A stretch of 64,000 nucleotides of DNA from Burkholderia sp. IMCC1007 (GTDB taxonomy: Bacteria; Pseudomonadota; Gammaproteobacteria; Burkholderiales; Burkholderiaceae). The number at the start of each line of letters is the position of its first letter. Position 1 is the stretch's first letter. Under the pieces are notes generated by a model. That model worked only from the letters and a program-made list of their open reading frames with translations. It was not told where the DNA came from and did no database searches. Shown piece by piece: positions 9,600 through 17,981 of the stretch. Made by a program: the position numbers and the translations under genes. The stretch is taken from the NCBI RefSeq assembly GCF_027257875.1, contig NZ_JAPVQY010000020.1, positions 1 through 64,000 on the forward strand. Direction: 5' to 3'.

Positions 9600-10844
9600 T
9601 CAACCGAAGCGCGCGGGACGATACGGATGCGGATCGATATAGGTCGGCGCGCCCGTCATCATTTCCGCGAGCAATCGCCCGGTTGCAGGGCCGAGCGTGA
9701 GCCCGTGATGACAATGGCCGAACGCGAACCACAGATGACGATGGCGCGGCGCAGGCCCGATCACCGGCCGCATGTCGGGCGTGCACGGCCGCATCCCGAG
9801 CCACGGCGCCGGGTCGAGCCGCTCGCCGATGCCGAATGCGTCGCGCGCAAGCGGCTCCGCGCGCGCAAGCTGCACGCCGGTCGGCGGCGCGCCGCGCACC
9901 GCGATCTCGACGCCGGTCGTGAGCCGCAGGCGGCCGCCTTCCATCGGCGCGACGACGAAGCCCTCCTCGGTATCGCACACCGGCACGTTCAGCGGCGTGC
10001 GCGTCGGCCGGTAGTGCATGTGATAGCCGCGCTTCGCGCGCAGCGGAATCCGGTACCCGAGCGGCGCGAACACGTGATCGGACCACGGCCCGAGCGCGAC
10101 CACGACCGATTTCGCCGAAACCGGGCCGTGCGCGGTATCGACCTGCCAGCCATCGCGCACCTGCGCAAGCGTCGTCGCGTCGCCGGGCAGGAACGTGCCG
10201 CCGTCGCACTCGAACAGCCGCGCATACGCTTTGGTCAGCCCACCGGGACTCGACACGGTCTTCGGATCCTGCCAGTGGAACGCGCCGCAGAATGCGTCGC
10301 CGATACCGGGTTCGCGATCGCGCAGCGCACGCGCGTCGAGCACGCTCATCCGCAACCCGTGCGCATCGGCCACGCGCTGCTGCGCACGCGCTTCCGCGTC
10401 GAACAGCGCGGGCGAACGGAATGCCTCGATCCACCCGCCGTCGTGCACGAGCGGCTGCGCGTCGGTGCGCGCGAGCAACGCATCGTGCTCGACGACGCTC
10501 GCCGCGACCAGCGGCAGCATGTCGCGCGCGGCGGCCGCGAGCCGCTGCGGCGACGATTCGCGCCAGAAGCGCGCGAGCCACCCCGCATACGCGGGCAGTG
10601 CTTTGTAGTCCCAATAGAGGTCGACCGAGCGGTTGCGCGCGTAGCGCAGCAGCGTACCGAGCCGGCGCGGGAACGCGTACGGCACGACCGACGAGCGCTC
10701 GATCAGCCCCGCATTGCCGTGGCTCGTTTCCTCGCCGGGCGCGCGCCGGTCGACGAGCGCGACGCGCAGCCCGCGATCCTGCAGATGCAGCGCCGACGAC
10801 ACGCCGACGATGCCGGCCCCCAGAACGATGACGTCGAAATCCAT
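9600..10844 (-). CDS. FAD-dependent D-amino acid dehydrogenase (DadA family)
   Basis: A 414-residue DAO/DadA-type flavoprotein. The N-terminal dinucleotide-binding motif is VIVLGAGIVGVSSA (residues 5-18). The C-terminal FAD motif sits in MRPVIGPAPRHRHLWFAFGHCHHGLTLGPATGRLLAE; only part is quoted: GHCHHGLTLGPATG. It oxidatively deaminates a D-amino acid to the 2-oxo acid, probably at the inner membrane face. The start at 10844 gives MDFDVIVLG, with GGAAAAG upstream. It lies 67 bp downstream of a basic-amino-acid-type binding protein on the same strand. Across the divergent promoter are a reductase and a regulator like DauB and DauR. By that context it is a candidate D-arginine or D-lysine dehydrogenase (DauA role), though its sequence is DadA-like; the substrate is inferred. 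Confidence 0.85.
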   Translation of the reverse strand: MDFDVIVLGAGIVGVSSALHLQDRGLRVALVDRRAPGEETSHGNAGLIERSSVVPYAFPRRLGTLLRYARNRSVDLYWDYKALPAYAGWLARFWRESSPQRLAAAARDMLPLVAASVVEHDALLARTDAQPLVHDGGWIEAFRSPALFDAEARAQQRVADAHGLRMSVLDARALRDREPGIGDAFCGAFHWQDPKTVSSPGGLTKAYARLFECDGGTFLPGDATTLAQVRDGWQVDTAHGPVSAKSVVVALGPWSDHVFAPLGYRIPLRAKRGYHMHYRPTRTPLNVPVCDTEEGFVVAPMEGGRLRLTTGVEIAVRGAPPTGVQLARAEPLARDAFGIGERLDPAPWLGMRPCTPDMRPVIGPAPRHRHLWFAFGHCHHGLTLGPATGRLLAEMMTGAPTYIDPHPYRPARFG

Positions 10845-10911
10845 GCTTTTCCGTACTGCGTCGAGATTCGGTGCGACGCGCACCGGCCACGCTGCCGGCG
10901 CGCGGGTAGGC

Positions 10912-11691
10912 TTATTTCGCGACGATGTCGCGCTTGAAGTACTTCTGCGACAGCGCGCTGAGCGTGCCGTCCTTCTTCAGCGCATCGAGCGCGCCGACGA
11001 TCTTCGCCTGCAGCGCCCGGTCGCCCTTGCGCAGCCCGAAGCCGGTGCCTTCGCCGAGCGTCGCGGGATCCTTCAGCGGCTCGCCGACGATCTGGTAATC
11101 GCGCCCGGCCGGCTTGTCGAGGAAGCCGTCCTGCGCGGTCTGCGCCTCCTGCACGGCCGCATCGAGACGGCCGGCCACGAGATCCGCATAGATCTGGTCC
11201 TGATCCTGATAGGACACGACGTTCACGCCCGCATTCGCCCAGTGCGCCTTCAGGAAATCCTCCTGCGACGACCCCTGCAGCACGCCGACGTGCTTGCCGC
11301 GCAGGCTCGCCGCATCCGGGCGCAGCGGCGAGCCGCGGCGCGCGACCATCACGATCGGCACCACGTAGATCGCCGGCGTGAAGTCGATGCTCTGCTTGCG
11401 CTTCGCGGTGATGTTCATCGCCGAATTGATCGCGTCGAACTTGCGTGCCTGTAACGCCGGGATCAGCCCGTCGAACGCGTTCTCGACCCACACGCACTTC
11501 ATGTTCAGCTTCGCGCACACGGCGTTGCCGACATCGACGTCGAAACCCTGCAGCTGGCCGGCCGGCGTCTTGCTCTCGAACGGCGGATAGGCGGCTTCGA
11601 TCCCGAAGCGCAGCGTGGTCTGTTCCGCGTGGGCCGTGACGGCCGCGCACGCAAGCGCCGCGACGGCGCAAAGAGAAAGCTTCCAGTTCAT
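10912..11691 (-). CDS. Periplasmic amino-acid-binding protein (ArgT/HisJ-like)
   Basis: A 259-residue family 3 extracellular solute-binding protein. The signal peptide is MNWKLSLCAVAALACAAVTAHA; the mature start TTLRFGIEAAYPPFESKTPAGQLQGFDVD is typical of lysine/arginine/ornithine/histidine binders (quoted in part: FGIEAAYPPFESK). The long upstream frame extension is ignored because the signal peptide fixes the start at 11691. No permease or ATPase genes are nearby, so it must borrow a transporter encoded elsewhere. Its position in front of the D-amino acid dehydrogenase suggests it brings in the D-form or racemic basic amino acid. Strongly palindromic DNA lies upstream. Confidence 0.9.
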   Translation of the reverse strand: MNWKLSLCAVAALACAAVTAHAEQTTLRFGIEAAYPPFESKTPAGQLQGFDVDVGNAVCAKLNMKCVWVENAFDGLIPALQARKFDAINSAMNITAKRKQSIDFTPAIYVVPIVMVARRGSPLRPDAASLRGKHVGVLQGSSQEDFLKAHWANAGVNVVSYQDQDQIYADLVAGRLDAAVQEAQTAQDGFLDKPAGRDYQIVGEPLKDPATLGEGTGFGLRKGDRALQAKIVGALDALKKDGTLSALSQKYFKRDIVAK

Positions 11692-11774
11692 GACGGAGGT
11701 CCTTCGGTTCTGGATTGAGGCGATGAAGACCGGTCGCATGGCGCCGTGCGGCGCACGCTGGTCTGCAGATGAAA

Positions 11775-11806
11775 TATAGACTGAAAGTCTACTATAGACT
11801 ATAGGG
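11775..11806. promoter_or_regulatory. Operator-like TAGACT palindromes before the binding-protein gene
   Basis: Two adjacent palindromes: TAGACT-GAA-AGTCTA (11777-11791) and CTATAG-A-CTATAG (11792-11804), in an AT-rich stretch that should contain the binding-protein promoter. The TAGACT core recurs before the divergent reductase gene. Confidence 0.65.
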
Positions 11807-11942
11807 GATACGATAATCCCGCCCCGGGTGTTGTATGTCGAAACCGCACAGCTCACACGGAAAACCTTTGATTCCTCGATGTTTTTCTCAAAAATGCCGA
11901 CGTCATCCGGTCCGAAAAATAAAAGTTCACCCGACTTCTTTT

Positions 11943-11956
11943 GTCTATATTAGACT
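11943..11956. promoter_or_regulatory. Operator-like GTCTA-TAT-TAGAC palindrome before the reductase gene
   Basis: A perfect 5-bp-arm palindrome extending to TAGACT at its right edge, 76 bp upstream of the reductase ATG. It shares its core with the two palindromes near 11790, so one regulator may control both divergent units. Confidence 0.6.
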
Positions 11957-12031
11957 TTTAATCCATCACGAACACCGCCGGACGTCCTCTTTCGAGACTC
12001 TGTTGTCCGGCTCCCGACCCGGAGAAGCTCC

Positions 12032-12994
12032 ATGACGCAACCCGCCCCGACCCTGCCGCTGACCGTCGACGAAGCCGCGGTGCGCGCAGCGCTGCCGTCG
12101 CTCGACGTGCTCGGCACGCTGCGCCGCATGTTCGCGTCGCTCGCGTCGGCCCGTGCGGTGCAGCCGCCGCAAACCCTCACGCTGTTCCCCGAACAGGCCG
12201 GCGACTTCATCACCTACCTCGGCGCGCTTGCCGACGAACAGGTGTTCGGCGCGAAGCTGTCGCCGTACGTCGTGACCGGCGGCAAACCGATCGTGACCGC
12301 ATGGACCGCGCTGATGTCGATGCGTACCGGCCAGCCGCTGATGTGGTGCGACGCAGGGCTGCTGACCATCGAGCGCACGGCCGGCACGACCGCGCTCGCG
12401 GTCGACTGCCTCGCGCCGCGCGATGCGCGCCGGCTCGCCGTGATCGGCACGGGCGCGGTCGGCCTCGCGCATCTGCGCCACACCGCGGGATTGCGCGACT
12501 GGACGTCGATCAGCGTCCATTCGCCAGCGCTCGCCGGCGACGCCGCGCTGCAGGCGACGCTCGCGCGGATCGATCCGCGCGCGCGGCCGGCCGCGAGCGT
12601 CGAAGCGTGCGTGCGCGACGCGGACGTCGTCATGCTCTGCACGTCGTCGGGCACGCCGGTGCTCGCCGACGGCATGGTCACGCGTCCGGCGCTCGTCACG
12701 TCGATCAGCACGAACGTCGCGCGCGCACACGAAATCCCGCCCGCATGGCTGCCCGACATGGACGTGTACTGCGACTACCGGCTGACGACGCCCGCCAGCG
12801 CGGGCGAGATGCAGATCGCGGTGGCCGAGCACGGCTGGTCGCCCGAGCGGATCGTCGGCGACCTGCCCGCGCTCGTCACCGGAGGTTGCGCGGCGCCGTC
12901 GCGCACGCGTCACGCGTTCTTCCGCTCGATCGGCCTCGGACTCGAGGACATCGCGATCGCGCACGCGCTGTACACGCATCTGACGCGCGCATGA
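12032..12994 (+). CDS. Ornithine cyclodeaminase / mu-crystallin family reductase (DauB-like)
   Basis: A 320-residue protein of the OCD/mu-crystallin family. Conserved marks are FGAKLSPYV (substrate Lys, residues about 72-80), ERTAGTTALAV (about 125-135) and the Rossmann motif VIGTGAVGLAH (about 149-159). Family members are ornithine cyclodeaminase, ketimine reductases and DauB, the NAD(P)H-dependent arginine dehydrogenase that converts 2-ketoarginine to L-Arg. The pairing with a D-amino acid dehydrogenase and a DauR-type regulator favours a DauB-like or piperideine/pyrroline-carboxylate reductase role. GGAGAAG precedes the ATG. The regulator gene follows 131 bp downstream on the same strand. 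Confidence 0.85.
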   Translation: MTQPAPTLPLTVDEAAVRAALPSLDVLGTLRRMFASLASARAVQPPQTLTLFPEQAGDFITYLGALADEQVFGAKLSPYVVTGGKPIVTAWTALMSMRTGQPLMWCDAGLLTIERTAGTTALAVDCLAPRDARRLAVIGTGAVGLAHLRHTAGLRDWTSISVHSPALAGDAALQATLARIDPRARPAASVEACVRDADVVMLCTSSGTPVLADGMVTRPALVTSISTNVARAHEIPPAWLPDMDVYCDYRLTTPASAGEMQIAVAEHGWSPERIVGDLPALVTGGCAAPSRTRHAFFRSIGLGLEDIAIAHALYTHLTRA

Positions 12995-13125
12995 GCGTCA
13001 CGCGCACGCGGGGCCGATACAATGGCGCAACCGCCGCGGCGGCGGCGCGTGCGCGCACGGACATGCCGGCCAACGGCACGCCGGCGCGCCGCGCCGACGC
13101 ACCGCCCGGCCCCCGCTTACCCGAG

Positions 13126-13785
13126 ATGGCGATTCCGATGCGCAAGAAGCAATCCCCCGTCAAAGACCTGCTGCTCACCCGCTACGCACCGATCGCCGAC
13201 GGCATCGCGGCGCTGTTCTTCCCGTACGCGGAAGTCGTGATCCACGACCTGCACGACCAGACCGTGCTGTATCTCGCGAACAACCTGTCGAAGCGCGAGG
13301 TCGGCGACGACTCGGCGCTCGAGGAAATCGATCATTCGGCGCGCGAGCGCGTGATCGGCCCGTACGAGAAGCTGAACTGGGACGGCCGGCGCATGCGCTG
13401 CGTGAGCAACGTGCTGTTCGACGACGAAGGCCACCCGGCCGGGATGATGTGCATCAACTTCAACATCGCGGTGTTCGACGACGTCCGCACGACGCTCGAC
13501 GTGTTCATCAAGGGCGCGGGCGTCGTCGCGCAGCCCGACGAGCTGTTCCGCGACGACTGGCAGGAGCGCATCAACACGTTCCTGCACGGCTGGCTGCGCG
13601 AGCGTCAGGTCGGGCTGAACGGGCTCACGCGCGAGCACCGGCGCGAGCTCGTCGAGGCGCTGCACGCGGAAGGCGCGTTCCGCGGCAAGAGCGCCGCGAA
13701 CTATGTCGCGAACGTGCTCGGGATGGGGCGCGCGACCGTCTACAAGCACCTGAAGCATCTGAAGGAAACACAGGACGACGCGTAA
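13126..13785 (+). CDS. YheO/DauR-type transcriptional regulator
   Basis: A 219-residue two-domain regulator. The N-terminal half is a YheO-like PAS domain (YAPIADGIAALFFPYAEVVIHDL, quoted in part: FFPYAEVVIHDL); the C-terminal part is the HTH (GKSAANYVANVLGMGRATVYKHLKHLK, quoted in part: GMGRATVYKHLKHLK). DauR of Pseudomonas, which represses dauBA until D-Arg derived metabolites appear, has this architecture. The start is uncertain: ATG 13126 is used, ATG 13138 (MRKKQS) is 4 codons later, and the frame is open far upstream. It probably binds the TAGACT palindromes, but this is inference from position. Confidence 0.88.
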   Translation: MAIPMRKKQSPVKDLLLTRYAPIADGIAALFFPYAEVVIHDLHDQTVLYLANNLSKREVGDDSALEEIDHSARERVIGPYEKLNWDGRRMRCVSNVLFDDEGHPAGMMCINFNIAVFDDVRTTLDVFIKGAGVVAQPDELFRDDWQERINTFLHGWLRERQVGLNGLTREHRRELVEALHAEGAFRGKSAANYVANVLGMGRATVYKHLKHLKETQDDA

Positions 13786-13962
13786 GCCGGCAAGCCGCGC
13801 ATCGCACCGGCGCGTGCCGGAGACCGCTTGCTCGCGCGTTCGCGCGGGTTGTGCCGGGCAATGCGGCGGCCGCGCCGCCCTGCGTGGCCGAACCGCCCCG
13901 CAGCATCGAAGCCGGGAAATGATATAGTCTCGGTTACATTTTTTCTGCTGCCCGGAGTTCCG

Positions 13963-14697
13963 ATGCCGACCACCGCCGCCCCGACCGCCCGCCCGACGCT
14001 GACCGTCGAAATCTGGTCGGACCTGATCTGCCCGTGGTGCTGGATCGGCAAGCGCCGCTTCGACGACGCGCTCGCCGCGTTCGCGCACGCCGCGCACGTC
14101 GAGGTCGTGCTGCGCGCGTACCGGCTGATGCCGGGCCATCCGGTCGAACCGGTCGAGGCGATGCTCGCGGGCAAGTACCGGATGGCGTCCGCGCAGGTCG
14201 ACCAGATGCTGCGCCAGGTGACCGACGCGGCCGCGAGCGTCGGGCTGGACTACGACCTGCCCGGCACGCTCGCCGGCGACACGCTCGACGCTCACCGGCT
14301 CGTGAAGCTCGCGGAAGCGACGGGCCGTGCGCACGCGCTGACCGAGCGGCTCTATCGCGCGTATTTCTGCGAACACGGTTCGCTGTTCGATCACGCGGCA
14401 CTGCTCGATTTCGCGGTCGAAGCCGGGCTGGAGCGCTCCTCTGCCGAAACAGTGCTGGGTAGCGACGCGTACCGCGACGAAGTCGAGGCCGATATCGCGC
14501 GCGCCGAGCAGATCGGCGGCCGCGGCGTGCCGCTGTTCGTGTTCGGCGGCCGCTACGCGGTGTCGGGCGCGCAACCGGCCGACGTGTTCGCGCAGGCGCT
14601 CGACCAGGCATGGCGCGACGGCGGCATCGTCGAGCTCGCCGGAAACGACGCGGGCGCCTGCGGCCCGGACGGCTGCGAACTGCCGCCGCGCGGATAA
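13963..14697 (+). CDS. DsbA-family oxidoreductase (FrnE-like)
   Basis: A 244-residue thioredoxin-fold protein with the active site CPWC at residues 23-26 (SDLICPWCWIGKRRF) and the cis-Pro loop in RGVPLFVFGGRYAV near residue 190. This is the FrnE/YwbO type of cytoplasmic DsbA relatives; no signal peptide is present. The C-terminus adds a second pair of cysteines (GACGPDGCELPPRG), a possible extra redox or metal site. GGAG lies 8 nt upstream of the ATG. It probably acts as a disulfide isomerase or in oxidative stress; the exact role is unknown. Confidence 0.88.
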   Translation: MPTTAAPTARPTLTVEIWSDLICPWCWIGKRRFDDALAAFAHAAHVEVVLRAYRLMPGHPVEPVEAMLAGKYRMASAQVDQMLRQVTDAAASVGLDYDLPGTLAGDTLDAHRLVKLAEATGRAHALTERLYRAYFCEHGSLFDHAALLDFAVEAGLERSSAETVLGSDAYRDEVEADIARAEQIGGRGVPLFVFGGRYAVSGAQPADVFAQALDQAWRDGGIVELAGNDAGACGPDGCELPPRG

Positions 14698-14857
14698 CAT
14701 CCCGCGTCCTGCGCCTGCCGCCCCGCGCGCGCCACGCCGCCGTGCGAAGCGCGCCCGCCACTACGCGTGGCTGCTGCCACAAACCGGCAGGAAGCGCGCG
14801 CGAATGGCGTCTACAATGCAGCCTTTCAAATAACTATCAGAGAGAAGGCTGCAGCCC

Positions 14858-16297
14858 ATGACCCACGGGATTCACGGCGAGAAGCGCTGGTACGCGCTGA
14901 TCGTCCTCTGCCTCGGCGTGCTGATGATCGTGCTCGACAGCACGATCGTGAACGTCGCGTTGCCGTCGATCAGCACCGATCTCCATTTCACCGAGACGGC
15001 CCTCGTGTGGGTCGTCAACGCGTACCTGCTGACGTTCGGCGGCTGCCTGCTGCTCGGCGGCCGGCTCGGCGACCTGTACGGCCAGCGGCGCATGTTCCTC
15101 GCGGGCCTCGTCGTGTTCACCGTTGCGTCGCTCGCCTGCGGCCTCGCGCAGTCGCAGACGATGCTGATCGCGGCACGTGCGGTGCAGGGCTTCGGCGGCG
15201 CGATCGTGTCGGCCGTGTCGCTGTCGCTGATCATGAATCTGTTCACCGAGCCCGGCGAGCGGGCGCGCGCGATGGGCGTCTACGGCTTCGTGTGCGCGGG
15301 CGGCGGCAGCATCGGCGTGCTGCTCGGCGGCCTCCTGACGAGCACGCTGTCGTGGCACTGGATCTTCCTCGTCAACCTGCCGATCGGCATCGCGGTCTAT
15401 GCGATGTGCGTCGCGCTGCTGCCGCGCATGCGTGCGCCTACCGACGCCGCGCGGCTCGACGTCGCGGGCGCGATCACCGTGACCGCGTCGCTGATGCTCG
15501 CGGTCTACGGAATCGTCGGCGGCAACGAGGCCGGCTGGCTGTCGACGCAGACCATCGTGCTGATCGGCGCCGCCGTCGTGCTGCTCGCGCTGTTCATCGC
15601 GATCGAGGCGCGCGTCGCGCATCCGCTGATGCCGCTCACGCTGTTCGCCGCGCGCAACGTCGCGCTCGCGAACGTGATCGGCGTGCTGTGGGCGGCCGCG
15701 ATGTTCGCGTGGTTCTTCCTGTCCGCGCTCTACATGCAGCGCGTGCTCGGCTACGAGCCGCTGCAGGTCGGACTCGCGTTCCTGCCCGCGAACCTGATCA
15801 TGGCGGCGTTCTCGCTCGGGCTGTCCGCGCGGATCGTGATGCGCTTCGGCATCCGCGGCCCGATTGCCGCCGGCCTGCTGATCGCGGCGTGCGGCCTCGC
15901 GCTGTTCTCGCGCGCGCCGGCGGACGGCGGCTTCGTCTGGCACGTGCTGCCCGGCATGACGCTGCTCGGCATCGGCGCGGGCGTCGCGTTCAATCCGGTG
16001 CTGCTCGCCGCGATGAGCGACGTCGATCCGGCCGATTCCGGGCTCGCGTCGGGAATCGTCAACACCGCGTTCATGATGGGCGGCGCGCTCGGCCTCGCCG
16101 TGCTCGCAAGCCTCGCGGCCGCGCGCAGCGACGCGCTGACTGCCGCGCATGCCGCGCCGCTCGACGCGCTGAACGGCGGCTACCACACCGCGTTCGCGGT
16201 CGGCGCGGCGTTCGCGGCCGCCGCCGGGCTGCTCGGCCTCGCGCTGCGCATTCGTCGCCGGGATGCGGTCGCCGGCGTCGGCCGCACGACGCACTGA
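14858..16297 (+). CDS. MFS drug exporter, DHA2 (EmrB/QacA) family
   Basis: A 479-residue integral membrane protein with about 14 hydrophobic segments. Motif C-like and D1 features are present: LDSTIVNVALPSI in TM1, and GGRLGDLYGQRRMF in the first cytoplasmic loop. This family uses the proton gradient to expel toxic organic compounds. AGAAGG precedes the ATG. No membrane fusion protein (EmrA) gene is adjacent and the regulator is not obvious. A long ORF in another frame runs through this gene and is a GC-rich shadow. Confidence 0.93.
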   Translation: MTHGIHGEKRWYALIVLCLGVLMIVLDSTIVNVALPSISTDLHFTETALVWVVNAYLLTFGGCLLLGGRLGDLYGQRRMFLAGLVVFTVASLACGLAQSQTMLIAARAVQGFGGAIVSAVSLSLIMNLFTEPGERARAMGVYGFVCAGGGSIGVLLGGLLTSTLSWHWIFLVNLPIGIAVYAMCVALLPRMRAPTDAARLDVAGAITVTASLMLAVYGIVGGNEAGWLSTQTIVLIGAAVVLLALFIAIEARVAHPLMPLTLFAARNVALANVIGVLWAAAMFAWFFLSALYMQRVLGYEPLQVGLAFLPANLIMAAFSLGLSARIVMRFGIRGPIAAGLLIAACGLALFSRAPADGGFVWHVLPGMTLLGIGAGVAFNPVLLAAMSDVDPADSGLASGIVNTAFMMGGALGLAVLASLAAARSDALTAAHAAPLDALNGGYHTAFAVGAAFAAAAGLLGLALRIRRRDAVAGVGRTTH

Positions 16298-16340
16298 CGG
16301 CCGGCCGGGGCACGCACCGTTGCGCTCCGGCCCGTTCGGC

Positions 16341-16429
16341 TTTCCGCTTTCCGCTTTCCGCTTCCTGCTTCCTGCTTCCTGCTTCCTGTTTCCCGCTTCC
16401 CGCTTCCTGTTTCCCGCTTCCGGCTTCCC
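16341..16429. repeat. Heptanucleotide tandem repeat (about 12-13 units)
   Basis: Units of seven bases, variants of GCTTCCT and GCTTTCC, run almost without break between the MFS exporter and the TauE gene. It is noncoding, strand-asymmetric (pyrimidine on the plus strand) and likely length-variable between isolates. Confidence 0.85.
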
Positions 16430-16665
16430 GCGCATCCCTACCCCGCCGCCCGGTAGGCCGCCGGCCACACGCGCGCCGCCGTTGCCGCCCGACACACGTT
16501 CAAACGACCGTTTCACGCCGGACGAACCGCCCGCCCGGCGCGCCTCTCCGGCCGATTTTTAACGTAGTCGTACACCGAAGCGCCACTTTTGCGACAATGG
16601 CAGACTTTGACGCGCGCGCCGCAGCCGCGCGCCGCCGCCGAACGCCGCATAACCGCCTGCTTCCG

Positions 16666-17454
16666 ATGTCGCTTCCCCATATCGATCTGCTGTACTCCCT
16701 GTCCGGCCTGTTCGTCGGCATTCTCGTCGGCCTGACGGGCGTCGGCGGCGGTTCGCTGATGACGCCGATCCTCGTGCTGCTGTTCGGCGTCCACCCGGCG
16801 ACGGCGGTCGGCACCGACCTGCTGTACGCGGCCGCGACCAAGGCCACCGGCACGCTCGTCCACGGGCTGAAGGGGTCGATCGACTGGCGCATCACCGGCC
16901 GGCTCGCGGCGGGCAGCGTGCCGGCCGCGGCCCTCACGCTGTGGTGGCTGCACACGCACGGGATGAACACGCCGAGCACCGCGCGGATGATCCAGCTCGT
17001 GCTCGGCGTGGCGCTGCTGCTCACGTCGCTCGCGCTGATCTTCCGGCCGCAGCTCACGGCATTCGCCGCGCGCAACCCGCTCGCGCCGAGCCCCGCGCGC
17101 ACGCTGTGGTCGACCGTGCTGACGGGCGCCGTGCTCGGCGTGCTCGTGTCGATGACGTCGGTCGGCGCCGGCGCGATCGGTGTGACCGTGCTGCTGCTGC
17201 TGTATCCGCTGCTCGCGACGACCCGCATCGTCGGCTCCGACATCGCGCACGCGGTGCCGCTCACGCTGGTCGCGGGCATGGGCCACTGGCTGCTCGGCTC
17301 GGTCGACTGGTCGATGCTGCTGTCGCTGCTGCTCGGCTCGCTGCCCGGCATCGTGCTCGGCAGCCTGCTGTCGGCGCGCGCGCCCGAGCGGCTGCTGCGC
17401 AACCTGCTCGCGGCGACCTTGGTCGCGGTCGGCGTGCGGCTCGTGCTGGCGTAA
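16666..17454 (+). CDS. TauE/SafE family sulfite/anion exporter
   Basis: A 262-residue protein with about 8 hydrophobic segments. The TauE repeat motif GLTGVGGGSLMTPIL occurs in TM1, with the partner VSMTSVGAGAIGVTVLLLLYP (in part: MTSVGAGAIGVTV) in the second half. The family exports sulfite, sulfoacetate or related anions. The start at 16666 (MSLPHIDLLYSLSG) is the best family match; an in-frame ATG at 16597 would add 23 Arg-rich residues. It follows the heptamer repeat tract. Confidence 0.88.
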   Translation: MSLPHIDLLYSLSGLFVGILVGLTGVGGGSLMTPILVLLFGVHPATAVGTDLLYAAATKATGTLVHGLKGSIDWRITGRLAAGSVPAAALTLWWLHTHGMNTPSTARMIQLVLGVALLLTSLALIFRPQLTAFAARNPLAPSPARTLWSTVLTGAVLGVLVSMTSVGAGAIGVTVLLLLYPLLATTRIVGSDIAHAVPLTLVAGMGHWLLGSVDWSMLLSLLLGSLPGIVLGSLLSARAPERLLRNLLAATLVAVGVRLVLA

Positions 17455-17544
17455 GCAGCGGGTCTCTCGCTCCTGACGAACAACGCCGTCGCGGTGCAAG
17501 CACCCGCGATCTGTCGCCCGGCTTGACGGATGACCAAGCGGGTT

Positions 17545-17981
17545 TCACGACATACCGGTCAGCGCACGTGCAACAGGCAGGTACTTCGCGAGGATGCCCA
17601 GCATGGTGGCGGCCTCTGCTTTCGACACCGGCGGAAACGGCGAAACGTACGACGTGCCGTTGCGTCGCTCGTGTGCCCTCGTGATGAAGGCGAATTCCGC
17701 AGCGCTCACGCCCAACGAGGTGGAAACGCGCTGGATGGCCAGGTTACGGCCCGCATCTTTGGTCCCACCTCGTAGAACTCCAGAACGGCCTGTACGACCT
17801 GGAAGTAGCCTTCCTAGGCCAAGGTAAATACCTGCAAATGCCGGGCAGGATCCAGTTCGTCGGCAGTGGCCTTGTAGTCTTCCGCATTGCGCAGGAAGCC
17901 TGCGATTGCCCCGGGTGTCGGCGCAACCGCATCAAAGGCTCTCGTCTTGATGAGGTTTTCATATTCGGTCGGACGCGGCAT
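17545..17981 (-). pseudogene. HEPN-like toxin of an MNT-HEPN module, inactivated
   Basis: It starts with ATG overlapping the stop of the upstream MNT gene (TGATG). The reading MPRPTEYENLIKTRAFDA continues for 56 codons to an in-frame TAG at 17816-17814 (context FTLA-stop-EGYFQVVQAVLEFYEV). Homology continues past it, then a one-base frameshift near 17770 moves the rest (LAIQRVSTSLGVSAAEF, then HERRNGTSY) into another frame, ending at 17545. The all-helical pattern, the ERRNxxxY-like motif and the pairing identify a HEPN-type partner of about 145 residues. With two lesions it cannot make the full protein. Confidence 0.75.

Noticed and set aside
16341..16429. CRISPR-like or regulatory array
   Set aside because: Units are 7 bp without spacers; a microsatellite, not CRISPR.
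14767..17454. 895-codon frame joining the MFS region to the TauE gene
   Set aside because: Only its last 262 codons are a protein (TauE); the rest is a shadow of the MFS gene and the heptamer repeat.
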